From the NCBI GenBank assembly GCA_900543605.1, contig UQSK01000026.1, forward strand, positions 1 through 26,125: a stretch of 26,125 nucleotides of DNA. The letters are read 5' to 3'. Under the pieces are notes generated by a model that searched no databases, was not told the DNA's origin, and worked only from the letters and a program-made list of their open reading frames with translations. The DNA is from an uncultured Collinsella sp. (GTDB taxonomy: Bacteria > Actinomycetota > Coriobacteriia > Coriobacteriales > Coriobacteriaceae). Position 1 is the stretch's first letter. The number at the start of each line of letters is the position of its first letter. Both the position numbers and the translations under genes were made by a program. Positions 1 through 7,642 of this stretch are shown piece by piece.

Positions 1-1
1 T

Positions 2-91
2 TTTGTTCATGCCGCCGAAGTTGAAAGGCAGATTGCCGTGCTGGCGGGCTTGCAGCGTCAAGTGGTTACGGCGTTTGGTAAAACGCCGTAA
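2..91 (+). CDS. C-terminal end of an unidentified protein (partial, runs off the left edge)
   Basis: One open frame enters from the left edge and ends with TAA at 89-91, giving 29 residues that finish in TAFGKTP. The stretch is rich in Ala, Val and Gln and would fit a C-terminal helix. I do not recognise the protein. The frame is supported by its stop lying inside the inverted repeat at 65-92, which would serve as a terminator, and by the convergent neighbour ending at 92, the next base. With only 29 residues visible this could still be a chance frame. Confidence 0.45.
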   Translation, partial: FVHAAEVERQIAVLAGLQRQVVTAFGKTP

Positions 92-92
92 C
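65..92. terminator. 12-bp perfect hairpin between convergent genes
   Basis: GTTACGGCGTTT (65-76) and AAACGCCGTAAC (81-92) form a perfect 12-bp stem with a GGTA loop. It lies exactly where two convergent reading frames meet, so it could stop transcription from both sides. Neither side has a clear U-tract after the stem, which makes this a structural prediction rather than a textbook intrinsic terminator. Confidence 0.55.
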
Positions 93-994
93 TAAAACCC
101 GTGGCGCTCCAGGAAGCGGAAGGCTAGGCGGATCCAAGGACGGACTGCCACCTGCTTGTCCTCGTTGTCGACCGCGGTGTTGGCGTTGCCGAGCGAAAGG
201 CCGTGACCACCCTGGTCAAAGACGTGCATCTCGCACGCGACGCCCTCCTCGGCCATGCGCTGCGCAAACGGATAGACCTGTGCGATCGGCGCCGTTTTGT
301 CGTCGGACACGCCCCACACAAAGGTCGGGGGCATCTGGCGCGAAACGTGCGTGGTGGGGCAGATGTCGGCCAGGTGCTCGTCGGTCGCCTCGCCGCCCGT
401 CACCATCGACAGGTAGTCGTTGAGCAAATCGCGTCCCGTCTTGCCGCCGGTCTTGGGCACGCGCAGGTCGATGCGCGGGTCGCGCGTCTGCATATCGCGC
501 ACATAGGCAAAGTCGAGCAGCGGATAGCCCAGCACCACGGCATCGGGACGAATGTCGTCCGGACGCGCCCCGGCAAGTGCCGCAAAGGGGCCGGTCTTCC
601 ACTGTGTTGCCAGCGAGGCGCAAATCATGCCGCCAGCAGAAAAGCCCACGACGCACACGCGCTTGGGATCGACATGCCACTCGTCGGCGTTGGCGCGCAC
701 CGTGGCGACCATCTTGGCAAGATCTGCCTGGGGGTGCGGAAAGCTCACGTCACCCGTAGAACTCGTGACATAGTTGAGCACAAAGGCCTGGTAACCGTGA
801 TCCAAAAACGCAAACGCCACAGGATCCTGCTCATGCGGAGCGATATGCGTAAACGCACCTCCGCCACAGATAATCACCGCGGGGCGGCGGCCATTCGGTT
901 TATCGGGCAACGGCTCGGCACCCAAATACGTAAACGTCGCCGGATAATCCTCGGTCGGCTCCTCGCCCCACAGCGCATGGTTCTCGACAATCAT
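92..994 (-). CDS. alpha/beta-hydrolase, acetyl-esterase/lipase-like (BD-FAE/Aes type)
   Basis: A 300-residue protein with the hallmarks of the alpha/beta-hydrolase fold. It has an oxyanion-hole motif GGGAF near residues 44-48, the nucleophile elbow GFSAGG with Ser near 119, a late Asp in the segment VWGVSDDKTAP, and a final His in DQGGHGLSL. Together these form a complete Ser-Asp-His triad. There is no signal peptide or membrane segment, so it should act in the cytoplasm. Family members hydrolyse short acyl esters, often acetyl groups on sugars or xylan fragments, but the substrate cannot be read here. The ATG at 994 has GGGAG about 7 nt upstream and a plausible promoter at 1014-1041. It appears monocistronic and convergent with the partial gene to its left. 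Confidence 0.85.
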   Translation of the reverse strand: MIVENHALWGEEPTEDYPATFTYLGAEPLPDKPNGRRPAVIICGGGAFTHIAPHEQDPVAFAFLDHGYQAFVLNYVTSSTGDVSFPHPQADLAKMVATVRANADEWHVDPKRVCVVGFSAGGMICASLATQWKTGPFAALAGARPDDIRPDAVVLGYPLLDFAYVRDMQTRDPRIDLRVPKTGGKTGRDLLNDYLSMVTGGEATDEHLADICPTTHVSRQMPPTFVWGVSDDKTAPIAQVYPFAQRMAEEGVACEMHVFDQGGHGLSLGNANTAVDNEDKQVAVRPWIRLAFRFLERHGF

Positions 995-1013
995 ATGTGC
1001 TCCCTTCGCGCAA

Positions 1014-1041
1014 ATTATGCGCCCTTATTTTTCGCCTTCAA
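1014..1041 (-). promoter_or_regulatory. Probable promoter of the hydrolase gene
   Basis: On the minus strand TTGAAG (1041-1036) and CATAAT (1019-1014) are separated by 16 nt, close to a sigma-A type promoter. The start codon of the hydrolase follows 20 nt after the -10 box, so the leader would be short. Confidence 0.5.
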
Positions 1042-1180
1042 GCGTACCCCACTTGAACCCGTGGCGCAGAAACACTCCGGCAATAAGTTTCCCTTCAACT
1101 GATATATCACATAATCCCAGTTCAGAGGTATCGTTGAGCAGCGTAGAATAGGGGCGTTGACCAAGCCGCGAAACACATGT

Positions 1181-1190
1181 GAAACGTTTC
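1181..1190. promoter_or_regulatory. cre/LacI-type operator-like palindrome upstream of the EIIA gene
   Basis: GAAACGTTTC is a perfect 10-bp palindrome centred on CG, within TGTGAAACGTTTCCGG. LacI-GalR family operators, including CcpA cre sites, have this symmetric CG-centred form. It sits 48 nt before the EIIA start codon. A TAGAAT box at 1145-1150 could be the -10 element, which would put the palindrome downstream of the transcription start, a typical roadblock position. The assignment is inferred. Confidence 0.45.
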
Positions 1191-1237
1191 CGGCAAACCA
1201 AACGCGCGATATGCGCCTATTTAAGTTGGAGGCAACT

Positions 1238-1801
1238 ATGGGTCTGCTCGATTCGCTTAAGTCCACCTTCACCTCGACCGGCGAGGCGTCCGTTCCGCCC
1301 GCAGCAAGCTTCGCTACCCGCGAAGGCGTCATCTATGCCCCCGTCAACGGCGTGCTCGTCAACCTGAACGAGGTTCCCGACGAGACGATCGCCTCGGGCA
1401 TGCTTGGCCAGGGCTATGGCATCGAGCCCATTACCGGCACCATCTATGCGCCCGCCAACGGCCGCATCGGTGCCACCACTGTCACCAACCACTCCATCGG
1501 CATGATCACCGAGGACGGCCTGCGCGTGTTCATCCATGTTGGCCTGGGCACCGTGGAAATGAACGGCAAGGGTTTTGCCCGCTTTGTCGAGATGGGTGAT
1601 GTGGTCAAGGCAGGCCAGCCGCTCATCAGCTTCGACCGCGATGCCATTAAGGCCGCTGGTCACGAGGACATCGTGACCGTCATCGTCTCCGAGCTCGATC
1701 GTCTTAAGAGCATCGACCATGTCGGCGAGTCCGGCACGCTTATCGGCGGCAACCCGCTCGTTAAGCTTGGCGACCCGCTGCTAGTAGCCAAGACCAAGTA
1801 G
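1238..1801 (+). CDS. PTS glucose-type EIIA component (EIIA-Glc/Crr-like), stand-alone
   Basis: A 187-residue protein of the PTS EIIA type 1 family. Such proteins accept phosphate from HPr on a histidine and pass it to a sugar-specific EIIB. The two conserved histidines are present: H85 in TNHSIGM and H100 in FIHVGLGTVEMNGKGF, the latter being the phosphorylated residue in the family. The usual EIIA core is about 150 residues; the extra 25 or so N-terminal residues are a low-complexity linker. I chose the ATG at 1238 because GGAGG lies 5 nt upstream; the longer frame from 1157 has no good ribosome binding site. No EIIB/EIIC or HPr gene is nearby, so it probably serves EIIBC proteins encoded elsewhere. 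Regulation by a LacI-type repressor is suggested by the palindrome at 1181-1190. Confidence 0.92.
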   Translation: MGLLDSLKSTFTSTGEASVPPAASFATREGVIYAPVNGVLVNLNEVPDETIASGMLGQGYGIEPITGTIYAPANGRIGATTVTNHSIGMITEDGLRVFIHVGLGTVEMNGKGFARFVEMGDVVKAGQPLISFDRDAIKAAGHEDIVTVIVSELDRLKSIDHVGESGTLIGGNPLVKLGDPLLVAKTK

Positions 1802-1838
1802 CCAGGCCCCACGCCACACAGCCAAAAGGCACCTCGTC

Positions 1839-1873
1839 AAGCGCCCGCGACCATTTGGCCGCGGGCGCTTTTC
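1839..1873 (+). terminator. Rho-independent terminator of the EIIA gene
   Basis: AAGCGCCCGCG (1839-1849) pairs perfectly with CGCGGGCGCTT (1860-1870), an 11-bp GC-rich stem with a 10-nt loop, followed by a T run at 1869-1873. It lies 38 nt after the EIIA stop. Confidence 0.88.
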
Positions 1874-1982
1874 GTTTGAAAAACCATCCCGCCAATGCTT
1901 TATCTGTATAGCTCAAATGAGCCGAGCTGCTAGAATATCGAACTGTATGGATAACTATCATTCAACCGTTATGGGAGGATAC

Positions 1983-3386
1983 GTGAACCGCACCAAAATC
2001 GCGCAGCTCTATGCCGATGCCGAGTCGCTCGGCGGCCAAACCGTCACCGTCGCCGGCTGGGTCAAGTCCGTCCGCGACATGAAGAACTTTGGCTTTGTTA
2101 CGCTCAACGACGGCAGCTGCTTCCGCGACCTGCAGGTCGTCATGAACCGCGAGGCACTCGACAACTACGACGAGATCGCCCATCAAAACGTCTCGGCCGC
2201 ACTCATTTGCACCGGCACCGTCAAGCTGACCCCCGATGCGCCCCAGCCTTTCGAGCTTTCTGCCACTTCCATCGAGGTCGAGGGCACGAGCGCCCCGGAT
2301 TACCCGCTGCAGAAGAAGCGCGCAACCGTCGAGTTCCTGCGCACCCAGCAGCACCTGCGCCCGCGCACCAACCTGTTCCGCGCCGTGTTCCGCATCCGCT
2401 CTGTCGCGGCTGCCGCCATCCACCGCTTCTTCCAGGAGCAGGGCTTTGTCTACGTCAACACCCCCATCATCACCACGAGTGACTGCGAGGGCGCCGGCGA
2501 GATGTTCCGCGTGACCACGCTCGACCCCAAAAATCCGCCCCTCACCGAGTCCGGCGAGGTCGACTGGAGCCAGGACTTCTTTGGCAAGCATGCAAGCCTC
2601 ACCGTGTCCGGCCAGCTCAATGCCGAGAACTTTGCCATGGCCTTTGGTGACGTGTACACCTTTGGCCCCACCTTCCGTGCCGAGAACTCCAACACCACGC
2701 GCCACGCCGCCGAGTTTTGGATGATCGAGCCCGAGATGGCCTTTGCCGACCTTAACGACTACATGGACAACGCCGAGGCCATGCTCAAGTACGTCCTTAA
2801 GGACGTTATGGCCACCTGCCCCGACGAGCTCAATATGCTCAACAAGTTTGTGGACAAGGGTCTGCTCGAGCGCCTGGACCATGTCGCCAACTCCGACTTC
2901 GCCCGCGTCACCTATACCGAGGCCGTCGAGATCCTGGAGCAGGCAGTCGCCGCCGGTCACAAGTTTGACTATCCCGTCAGCTGGGGCATCGACCTGCAGA
3001 CCGAGCACGAGCGTTTCCTGACCGAGGAGCACTTTAAGCGCCCGACCTTCGTAACCGACTACCCGGCCGAGATCAAGGCGTTCTACATGCGCATGAACGA
3101 GGACGGCAAGACCGTCGCCGCCGCCGACTGCCTGGTTCCCGGTATTGGCGAGATTATCGGCGGCTCCCAGCGCGAGGAGCGCCTGGATCTGCTCGAGGCC
3201 CGCATCAAGGACCTGGGCATGAATCCCGAGCAGTACAAGTACTACCTTGACCTGCGCCGCTACGGTTCCTGCAAGCACGCCGGCTACGGTCTGGGCTTCG
3301 AGCGCTTGGTCATGTATCTGACCGGCGTGGGCAACATCCGCGACGTCCTGCCGCACCCGCGCACCGTGGGCAACGCCGACTTCTAA
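1983..3386 (+). CDS. asnS: Asparaginyl-tRNA synthetase
   Basis: A 467-residue class IIb aminoacyl-tRNA synthetase, the normal length for bacterial AsnRS. It charges tRNA-Asn with asparagine in the cytoplasm. The N-terminal OB-fold anticodon-binding domain begins at about residue 17 (VTVAGWVKSVRDMKNFGFV). Motif 2 is visible as FRAENSNTTRHAAEFWMIEPE and motif 3 as GYGLGFERLVMYLTG near the C-terminus, ending in the usual DVLPHPRT. The AEFWMIEPEMAF segment is typical of AsnRS rather than AspRS. I chose the GTG at 1983 because GGGAGG (1973-1978) lies 4 nt upstream; an in-frame ATG at 1971 overlaps that site. No T-box or other leader structure is evident. A strong terminator follows at 3433-3468, so the gene is probably transcribed alone. 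Confidence 0.96.
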   Translation: MNRTKIAQLYADAESLGGQTVTVAGWVKSVRDMKNFGFVTLNDGSCFRDLQVVMNREALDNYDEIAHQNVSAALICTGTVKLTPDAPQPFELSATSIEVEGTSAPDYPLQKKRATVEFLRTQQHLRPRTNLFRAVFRIRSVAAAAIHRFFQEQGFVYVNTPIITTSDCEGAGEMFRVTTLDPKNPPLTESGEVDWSQDFFGKHASLTVSGQLNAENFAMAFGDVYTFGPTFRAENSNTTRHAAEFWMIEPEMAFADLNDYMDNAEAMLKYVLKDVMATCPDELNMLNKFVDKGLLERLDHVANSDFARVTYTEAVEILEQAVAAGHKFDYPVSWGIDLQTEHERFLTEEHFKRPTFVTDYPAEIKAFYMRMNEDGKTVAAADCLVPGIGEIIGGSQREERLDLLEARIKDLGMNPEQYKYYLDLRRYGSCKHAGYGLGFERLVMYLTGVGNIRDVLPHPRTVGNADF

Positions 3387-3432
3387 TCGTCGGACGCTAG
3401 CTCGCGTCGCCACACGCCAACGCTCATCGCAC

Positions 3433-3468
3433 AAGCGTCTCTCGACATCGGTCGAGAGACGCTTTTTT
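3433..3468 (+). terminator. Rho-independent terminator of asnS
   Basis: AAGCGTCTCTCGAC (3433-3446) and GTCGAGAGACGCTT (3451-3464) form a 14-bp perfect stem with an ATCG loop, running into six Ts at 3463-3468. Confidence 0.93.
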
Positions 3469-3589
3469 CAACAGCATCCGTCAAGCTTTTGGCAAGGTTT
3501 TGGTCAGTTGAGCAGGGCTGTTGAAAACTCGACCCGCCGTTTGCCGACGACTACCGACCGCCCAGAGCGCCCTGCGCCCCTGGGAAAGC

Positions 3590-3640
3590 CCCACGTCCTA
3601 GGCTCCATACCGTCGCCACCCAAAACGGAAAGGACGTGGG
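3590..3640 (+). promoter_or_regulatory. Inverted repeat covering the ribosome binding site of the WYL-type regulator
   Basis: CCCACGTCCT (3590-3599) and AGGACGTGGG (3631-3640) are perfect 10-nt inverted copies separated by 31 nt. The right arm includes the end of the GGAAAGGA ribosome binding site and an alternative GTG start. In RNA the pairing would hide the ribosome binding site; in DNA the two arms could be an operator for the regulator itself. Either reading is inference. Confidence 0.45.
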
Positions 3641-3644
3641 CACG

Positions 3645-4430
3645 ATGACCGAAGCCGCTGTTGAAACCTACGACACCACGACGAGGGGCGCCGCCTCGAT
3701 GGCAGCCTATCGCGCCGTTCGCATCCTGCAACTATTAAGCGAAAACACCGGCGAGGACAAAGCCATGCTTTCCGATGAGTTGATTCGGCGCCTCGCCCAT
3801 CCCGACGACCCCGCCCGCATGCCCATCTCGGCGGCGCGGCGCAGCATCTACACCGCCATCTCCGCGCTTCGCCATGCCGGATACGAAATTGAGTACAAAC
3901 GCGGCGTGGGCTACAAACTTCTTACCCGTCCGCTCACCGACGAAGAGATCATCCGGCTCCACGGTATGGTCATGCGCAACCGCTCCACGCCTATCGCTAT
4001 CCGCAAGAGCATGGCGCAGCACTTAGTTGCCATGGCGAGTGCCGACGTTCGCGGCTACCTCGATACACCCGAACCCGTTCCGAGCGCAGGCAGCAAGGCT
4101 ACCAAGGCAACACGCACGCCCATCAAGCGTATCGACACGTGCGAGCTCGTCGAGCAGGCCATCGACCACGGAACCACGGTGAGTTTTGATATTTCGAGCG
4201 TCACGACGCGTGGCGAAACCGAAGCAGCACGGATGACACTCCGTCCCTTTGCCATCAAGCAACGAGACGGCATCTCTTATTTGCTGGGAACGGTCTATGA
4301 CGCCCGAGGCGCCGATGACACGTTGCGTACCGTAGAGATTGGCCGAATGAGAAACGTCACCACACGTCTCCTCGACGGCAAGAAGCTCTTCGCCGCCCTA
4401 GACGAGGACGACGCCTCCTCCGCCGCATAA
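3645..4430 (+). CDS. HTH transcriptional regulator with WYL-like C-terminal domain
   Basis: A 261-residue protein. The N-terminal ~95 residues look like a winged helix: MAAYRAVRILQLLSENTG begins the domain, RRSIYTAISALRHAGYEI resembles a recognition helix, and YKRGVGYKL the wing. The C-terminal half (SFDISSVTTRGETEAARMTL followed by PFAIKQRDGISYLLGTVYD and a later IGRMRNV) matches the general pattern of WYL sensor domains, although the literal W-Y-L triplet is replaced by SYLLG. Such regulators sense ligands or nucleic acids and often act locally. The ATG at 3645 has GGAAAGGA about 10 nt upstream; the GTG at 3636 is too close to that site. The gene stands between asnS and an ABC transporter operon on the same strand and could regulate the latter. 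Family assignment is moderately secure; the target is unknown. Confidence 0.75.
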   Translation: MTEAAVETYDTTTRGAASMAAYRAVRILQLLSENTGEDKAMLSDELIRRLAHPDDPARMPISAARRSIYTAISALRHAGYEIEYKRGVGYKLLTRPLTDEEIIRLHGMVMRNRSTPIAIRKSMAQHLVAMASADVRGYLDTPEPVPSAGSKATKATRTPIKRIDTCELVEQAIDHGTTVSFDISSVTTRGETEAARMTLRPFAIKQRDGISYLLGTVYDARGADDTLRTVEIGRMRNVTTRLLDGKKLFAALDEDDASSAA

Positions 4431-4499
4431 GACCCTCCGCCGCCCATTCGACTACCCGTACCGCCCATCCGATTCTGTATTAAAAAACCCGCCAGGCTG

Positions 4500-4527
4500 T
4501 TGTAAAAATGGACATCAGCGCTACTAT
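4500..4527 (+). promoter_or_regulatory. Probable promoter of the ABC transporter operon
   Basis: TTGTAA (4500-4505) and TACTAT (4522-4527) are spaced 16 nt apart; an overlapping TATAGT at 4525-4530 would give a 19-nt spacer. The predicted transcript starts about 55 nt before the lipoprotein ATG. No leader terminator or T-box is visible in that interval. Confidence 0.5.
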
Positions 4528-4590
4528 AGTTCCACTTGCACTTTGTCCCAGTGCAGTGTTTCCAGCCATTTTTATACTGGGGGTAATGAT

Positions 4591-5571
4591 ATGAAGGACA
4601 TCACCATCAGCCGCAGGAGCCTTCTGGTCTCCGCTGGCCTGCTCGCGCTCGCCCCGCTCGCCGGATGCGGCGGCAACTCTGGTTCCGGCTCTGCTGCCGC
4701 CGGTTCCGACTACACCATCGGCGTTCTGCAGCTCACCGAGCACTCCGCACTCGATGCCGCCAACGACGGCTTTGTCAAGGCCATCAAGGAGAGCGGCCTT
4801 AAGGTCAAGATCAACCAGAAGAACGCCCAGAACGACCAGTCCACGTGTAAGTCCATTGCCGACAAGTTTGTGGGCGACAACGTCAACCTGATTTATGCCA
4901 TCGCCACGCCCGCCGCGCAGGCTGCCGCCGGCGCCACGGCCGATATCCCCATCGTGGGCTGCGCCATCACCGACTACGCCGCCTCCGGCCTGGTCCAGGA
5001 CAACGACAAGCCCGGCACCAACGTCACGGGCGCTTCCGACCTCACCCCGGTCGCCGAGCAGCTCGAGATGATGCAGAAGGTCCTGCCCGACGTTAAAAAG
5101 GTCGGCCTGCTCTACTGCACCGCCGAGTCCAACTCCGACGTCCAGATCAAGGCCGCCAAGAAGGAGCTCGACAAGCTGGGCCTCGAGTACACCGACTTCA
5201 CCGTCTCGAGCTCCAACGAGATTCAGTCCGTCGTCGAGTCTGCCGTGGGCAAGGTCGACGCGCTGTACTCCCCCACCGACAACACCATCGCCGCGGGTGC
5301 CTCGCAGGTCGGCCAGATCTGCAAGGAAAACAAGCTTCCCTTCGTGACTGGCGAGGAGGGTATGTGCATGGCCGGCGGCCTGTTCACCCTCTCCATCAAC
5401 TATGAGGACCTGGGCTACGCCGCGGGCGAGATGGCCGTTAAGATCCTGAAGGGCGAGGCCAAGCCCGAGGATATGCCGATCAAGCACCTCTCGAGCAAGG
5501 ACCTGGTCGTCGTCAAGAACGACGAAATGGCCGAGGCCCTGGGCATTGACCTTTCCGCCCTGGACGCGTAA
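4591..5571 (+). CDS. ABC transporter substrate-binding lipoprotein (ABC_sub_bind / TrpX-like family)
   Basis: A 326-residue exported protein. The N-terminus combines a twin-arginine-like ISRRSLL stretch (residues 6-12), a hydrophobic core, and a lipobox LAGC with Cys26 as the lipidated residue, followed by a Gly/Ser-rich linker. The mature part has the two-lobe periplasmic-binding pattern of COG2984, starting at YTIGVLQLTEHSALDAANDG. Relatives are predicted from regulatory signals in other bacteria to bind tryptophan or tyrosine; some members may bind other small ligands, so the substrate here is not fixed. The ATG at 4591 is preceded by GGGGG at 4579-4583 and gives a clean signal peptide, whereas the upstream TTG at 4543 does not. 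Permease and ATPase genes follow, though after an unusually long 203-nt gap. Confidence 0.88.
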   Translation: MKDITISRRSLLVSAGLLALAPLAGCGGNSGSGSAAAGSDYTIGVLQLTEHSALDAANDGFVKAIKESGLKVKINQKNAQNDQSTCKSIADKFVGDNVNLIYAIATPAAQAAAGATADIPIVGCAITDYAASGLVQDNDKPGTNVTGASDLTPVAEQLEMMQKVLPDVKKVGLLYCTAESNSDVQIKAAKKELDKLGLEYTDFTVSSSNEIQSVVESAVGKVDALYSPTDNTIAAGASQVGQICKENKLPFVTGEEGMCMAGGLFTLSINYEDLGYAAGEMAVKILKGEAKPEDMPIKHLSSKDLVVVKNDEMAEALGIDLSALDA

Positions 5572-5641
5572 TGCCATACGCGGCATGCGTCTAGAGCCCG
5601 TGCTCGCGCTTTAGCCGCGTTATTCAATATCTGAGCCACAG

Positions 5642-5680
5642 GGGCGGGCGCTGTAGACCGGCGTCCGCCCTGCTTGTTTC
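5642..5680 (+). terminator. Hairpin between the binding-protein and permease genes (partial terminator?)
   Basis: GGGCGGGCGC (5642-5651) pairs with GCGTCCGCCC (5661-5670) with one mismatch and a 9-nt loop, followed by the mildly T-rich TGCTTGTTTC. In a transporter operon such a hairpin could lower expression of the membrane parts relative to the abundant binding protein, or protect the 3' end of the upstream message. Confidence 0.5.
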
Positions 5681-5774
5681 AGGTAAAACAAAACGTCTGT
5701 CCGTAACTCTTCTATGCATTGTTACCGCTATTATGGTGAATCACGTGTCCACCCTATCCTAGGAGGTATGAAGC

Positions 5775-6698
5775 ATGCTCATTGCATTGCAGGGCGCCGT
5801 TTCGCAGGGCGTCCTCTGGGGCATTATGGTGCTTGGCGTGTTTATCACGTTCCGCCTGCTCGACATTCCCGATATGACCTGCGACGGCAGCTTTGCCCTC
5901 GGCGGCTGCGTCTGCGCCGTGCTCATCGTCAATAACAACGTCGACCCGCTGTTCGCCGTGCTGGCCGGCATGTGCGCCGGCGCCATCGCGGGCGCCGTCA
6001 CGGGCATTCTGACCACCGTCTTCGAGATTCCCGCGATCCTCGCCGGAATCCTCACCCAGATCAGCCTGTGGTCCATCAACCTGCGCATCATGGGCAAGTC
6101 CAATACGCCCATTCTTGCCAAGGGCACCGTGTTCTCGGCCGTCAGCAATATGACCGGTCTGCCGCAGTCCACCGTTGCCATCATCTTGGGCATCCTGCTC
6201 GCCGTGGCTATCGTTGCCATCCTGTATTGGTTCTTTGGCACCGAGATCGGCTCGGCGCTGCGCGCCACCGGCAACAACGAGTACATGATCCGCGCTCTGG
6301 GCGTCAACACCAACTCCACCAAGATGATCGCCCTCGTGCTCTCCAACGCCCTCATCGGCCTTTCGGGTGCGCTCATCTGCCAGAGCCAAAAGTATGCCGA
6401 CATTGGTATGGGCACCGGTGCCATCGTTATCGGTCTTGCCGCCATTGTTATCGGTGAGGTGCTCGGCCGTCTGCTGCCCGGCGGCCTCACGCAGTTTAGC
6501 GTCCGTCTTGCCTCTGCCGTCTTTGGCTCCGTGGTGTACTTCCTCATCCGAGCCATCGTGCTGCAGCTGGGCATGGACGCCAACGACATGAAGCTGCTCT
6601 CCGCCGTAATCGTCGCTGTGGCCCTGTGCGTGCCCGTGGTCTGGGAGCGCTATAAGCTCCGCAGCTCCTACACGAAGGGGGATGAGGCAGATGCTTAA
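5775..6698 (+). CDS. ABC transporter permease (TrpY-like, COG4120)
   Basis: A 307-residue integral membrane protein with about eight to nine hydrophobic segments. It includes GILTTVFEIPAILAGILTQI and a cytoplasmic coupling region around TEIGSALRATGNNEYMIRAL, where the EIGSALRATGNN signature is shared with permeases of the branched-chain amino acid/ribose superfamily (BPD_transp_2). It would form a homodimeric channel for the substrate delivered by the upstream lipoprotein. The ATG at 5775 has a perfect AGGAGG at 5761-5766, 8 nt upstream. The gene overlaps the next one by 8 nt, so translation of the two is coupled. Confidence 0.9.
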   Translation: MLIALQGAVSQGVLWGIMVLGVFITFRLLDIPDMTCDGSFALGGCVCAVLIVNNNVDPLFAVLAGMCAGAIAGAVTGILTTVFEIPAILAGILTQISLWSINLRIMGKSNTPILAKGTVFSAVSNMTGLPQSTVAIILGILLAVAIVAILYWFFGTEIGSALRATGNNEYMIRALGVNTNSTKMIALVLSNALIGLSGALICQSQKYADIGMGTGAIVIGLAAIVIGEVLGRLLPGGLTQFSVRLASAVFGSVVYFLIRAIVLQLGMDANDMKLLSAVIVAVALCVPVVWERYKLRSSYTKGDEADA

Positions 6699-7485
6699 GC
6701 TCTCGCACGTCAAGAAGACCTTTAACAAGGGCACCGTCACCGAGAAGCGCGCGCTCACCGGCGTCGACCTCACCCTGAATGACGGCGACTTTGTAACCGT
6801 GATCGGCGGCAACGGCGCCGGCAAGTCCACGCTGCTCAACATGATCGCCGGCGTGTATCCGCTCGATTCGGGCGTTATCGAGCTCGACGGAACCGACATC
6901 TCGCGTCTGAGCGAGTCGCAGCGCGCCAAGTACCTGGGCCGTGTGTTCCAGGATCCCATGCGCGGCACCGCAGCCGACATGCAAATTGCCGAGAATCTAG
7001 CCCTCGCCAAGCGTCGCGGCCAGCGTCGCGGTCTTTCGTGGGGCGTCACCAAGGCCGAAAAGGACGAGTACGTTGAGCTGCTCAAGCGCTTGGACCTTGG
7101 TCTGGACACGCGCCTCAACGCCAAGGTCGGCCTGCTCTCGGGCGGCCAGCGCCAGGCACTCACCCTGCTGATGGCCACGCTCACCAAGCCGCGCCTGCTG
7201 CTGCTCGACGAGCACACCGCGGCCCTCGACCCCAAAACGGCATCGAAGGTGCTCAACCTGACCGAGGAAATCGTCGACGAGAACCACCTGACCACGCTCA
7301 TGGTCACGCATAACATGAACGATGCCATCCGTCTGGGCAATCGTCTGATCATGATGCACGAGGGTCACGTGATCTACGACGTGGCAGGCGACGAAAAGAA
7401 GTCACTCACCGTGGCCGACCTGCTGCAGAAGTTCGAGGAGGTCTCGGGCGGCGAGCTCGCCAACGACCGCATGCTGCTGAGCTAA
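6691..7485 (+). CDS. ABC transporter ATP-binding protein (TrpZ-like, COG1101)
   Basis: A 264-residue ABC ATPase with all motifs intact: Walker A GGNGAGKST, a Q-loop at FQDP, signature LSGGQRQ, Walker B LLLLDEHTAALD, and switch histidine in VTHNM. It energises the importer formed with the two upstream genes. The DEHTAALD Walker B extension is typical of this subfamily, where many importers have DEPT. I chose the ATG at 6691 (MLKLSHVKKTF) because AAGGGGG at 6675-6681 lies 9 nt upstream; an in-frame ATG at 6682 abuts that site. The start lies inside the end of the permease gene. The stop codon is the first part of hairpin repeat 7484-7524, which acts as terminator. Confidence 0.93.
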   Translation: MLKLSHVKKTFNKGTVTEKRALTGVDLTLNDGDFVTVIGGNGAGKSTLLNMIAGVYPLDSGVIELDGTDISRLSESQRAKYLGRVFQDPMRGTAADMQIAENLALAKRRGQRRGLSWGVTKAEKDEYVELLKRLDLGLDTRLNAKVGLLSGGQRQALTLLMATLTKPRLLLLDEHTAALDPKTASKVLNLTEEIVDENHLTTLMVTHNMNDAIRLGNRLIMMHEGHVIYDVAGDEKKSLTVADLLQKFEEVSGGELANDRMLLS

Positions 7486-7524
7486 AACCTGCCAAAAAGG
7501 GACAGGTTTATTTTGGCAGGTTTT
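7484..7524 (+). repeat. GGACAG-loop hairpin repeat, copy 1; also terminator of the ABC operon
   Basis: AAAACCTGCCAAAA (7484-7497) and TTTTGGCAGGTTTT (7511-7524) form a perfect 14-bp stem. The loop AGGGACAGGTTTA contains the GGGACAG core shared with three other hairpins in this window. The stem begins within the TAA stop of the ATPase gene and ends in TTTT, so it can also terminate transcription in both directions. Confidence 0.85.
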
Positions 7525-7539
7525 ATCTGCGTAAACGTC

Positions 7540-7579
7540 AAAACCGCCGCAAAGGGACAGACACCTTTGCGGCGGTTTT
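7540..7579 (+). repeat. GGACAG-loop hairpin repeat, copy 2
   Basis: AAAACCGCCGCAAAGG (7540-7555) and CCTTTGCGGCGGTTTT (7564-7579) form a perfect 16-bp stem with loop GACAGACA. It directly follows copy 1. Same layout as copies 3 and 4: A-tract, GC-rich stem, AAAGG, then GACAG in the loop. It could be a second terminator. Confidence 0.85.
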
Positions 7580-7642
7580 CGCATATTATGTCGATAATCC
7601 AGCGTCAGCAGGGACCACTGGTCAAGAACTAAGGAAACTGCC

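Noticed and set aside
1887..1982. T-box riboswitch before asnS
   Set aside because: No T-box sequence, specifier stem or terminator/antiterminator pair is visible in the ~95-nt leader.
1962..3434. A 490-codon minus-strand frame opposite asnS
   Set aside because: Antisense shadow; composition (Val/Gly/Leu/Ala) typical of the complement of high-GC genes.
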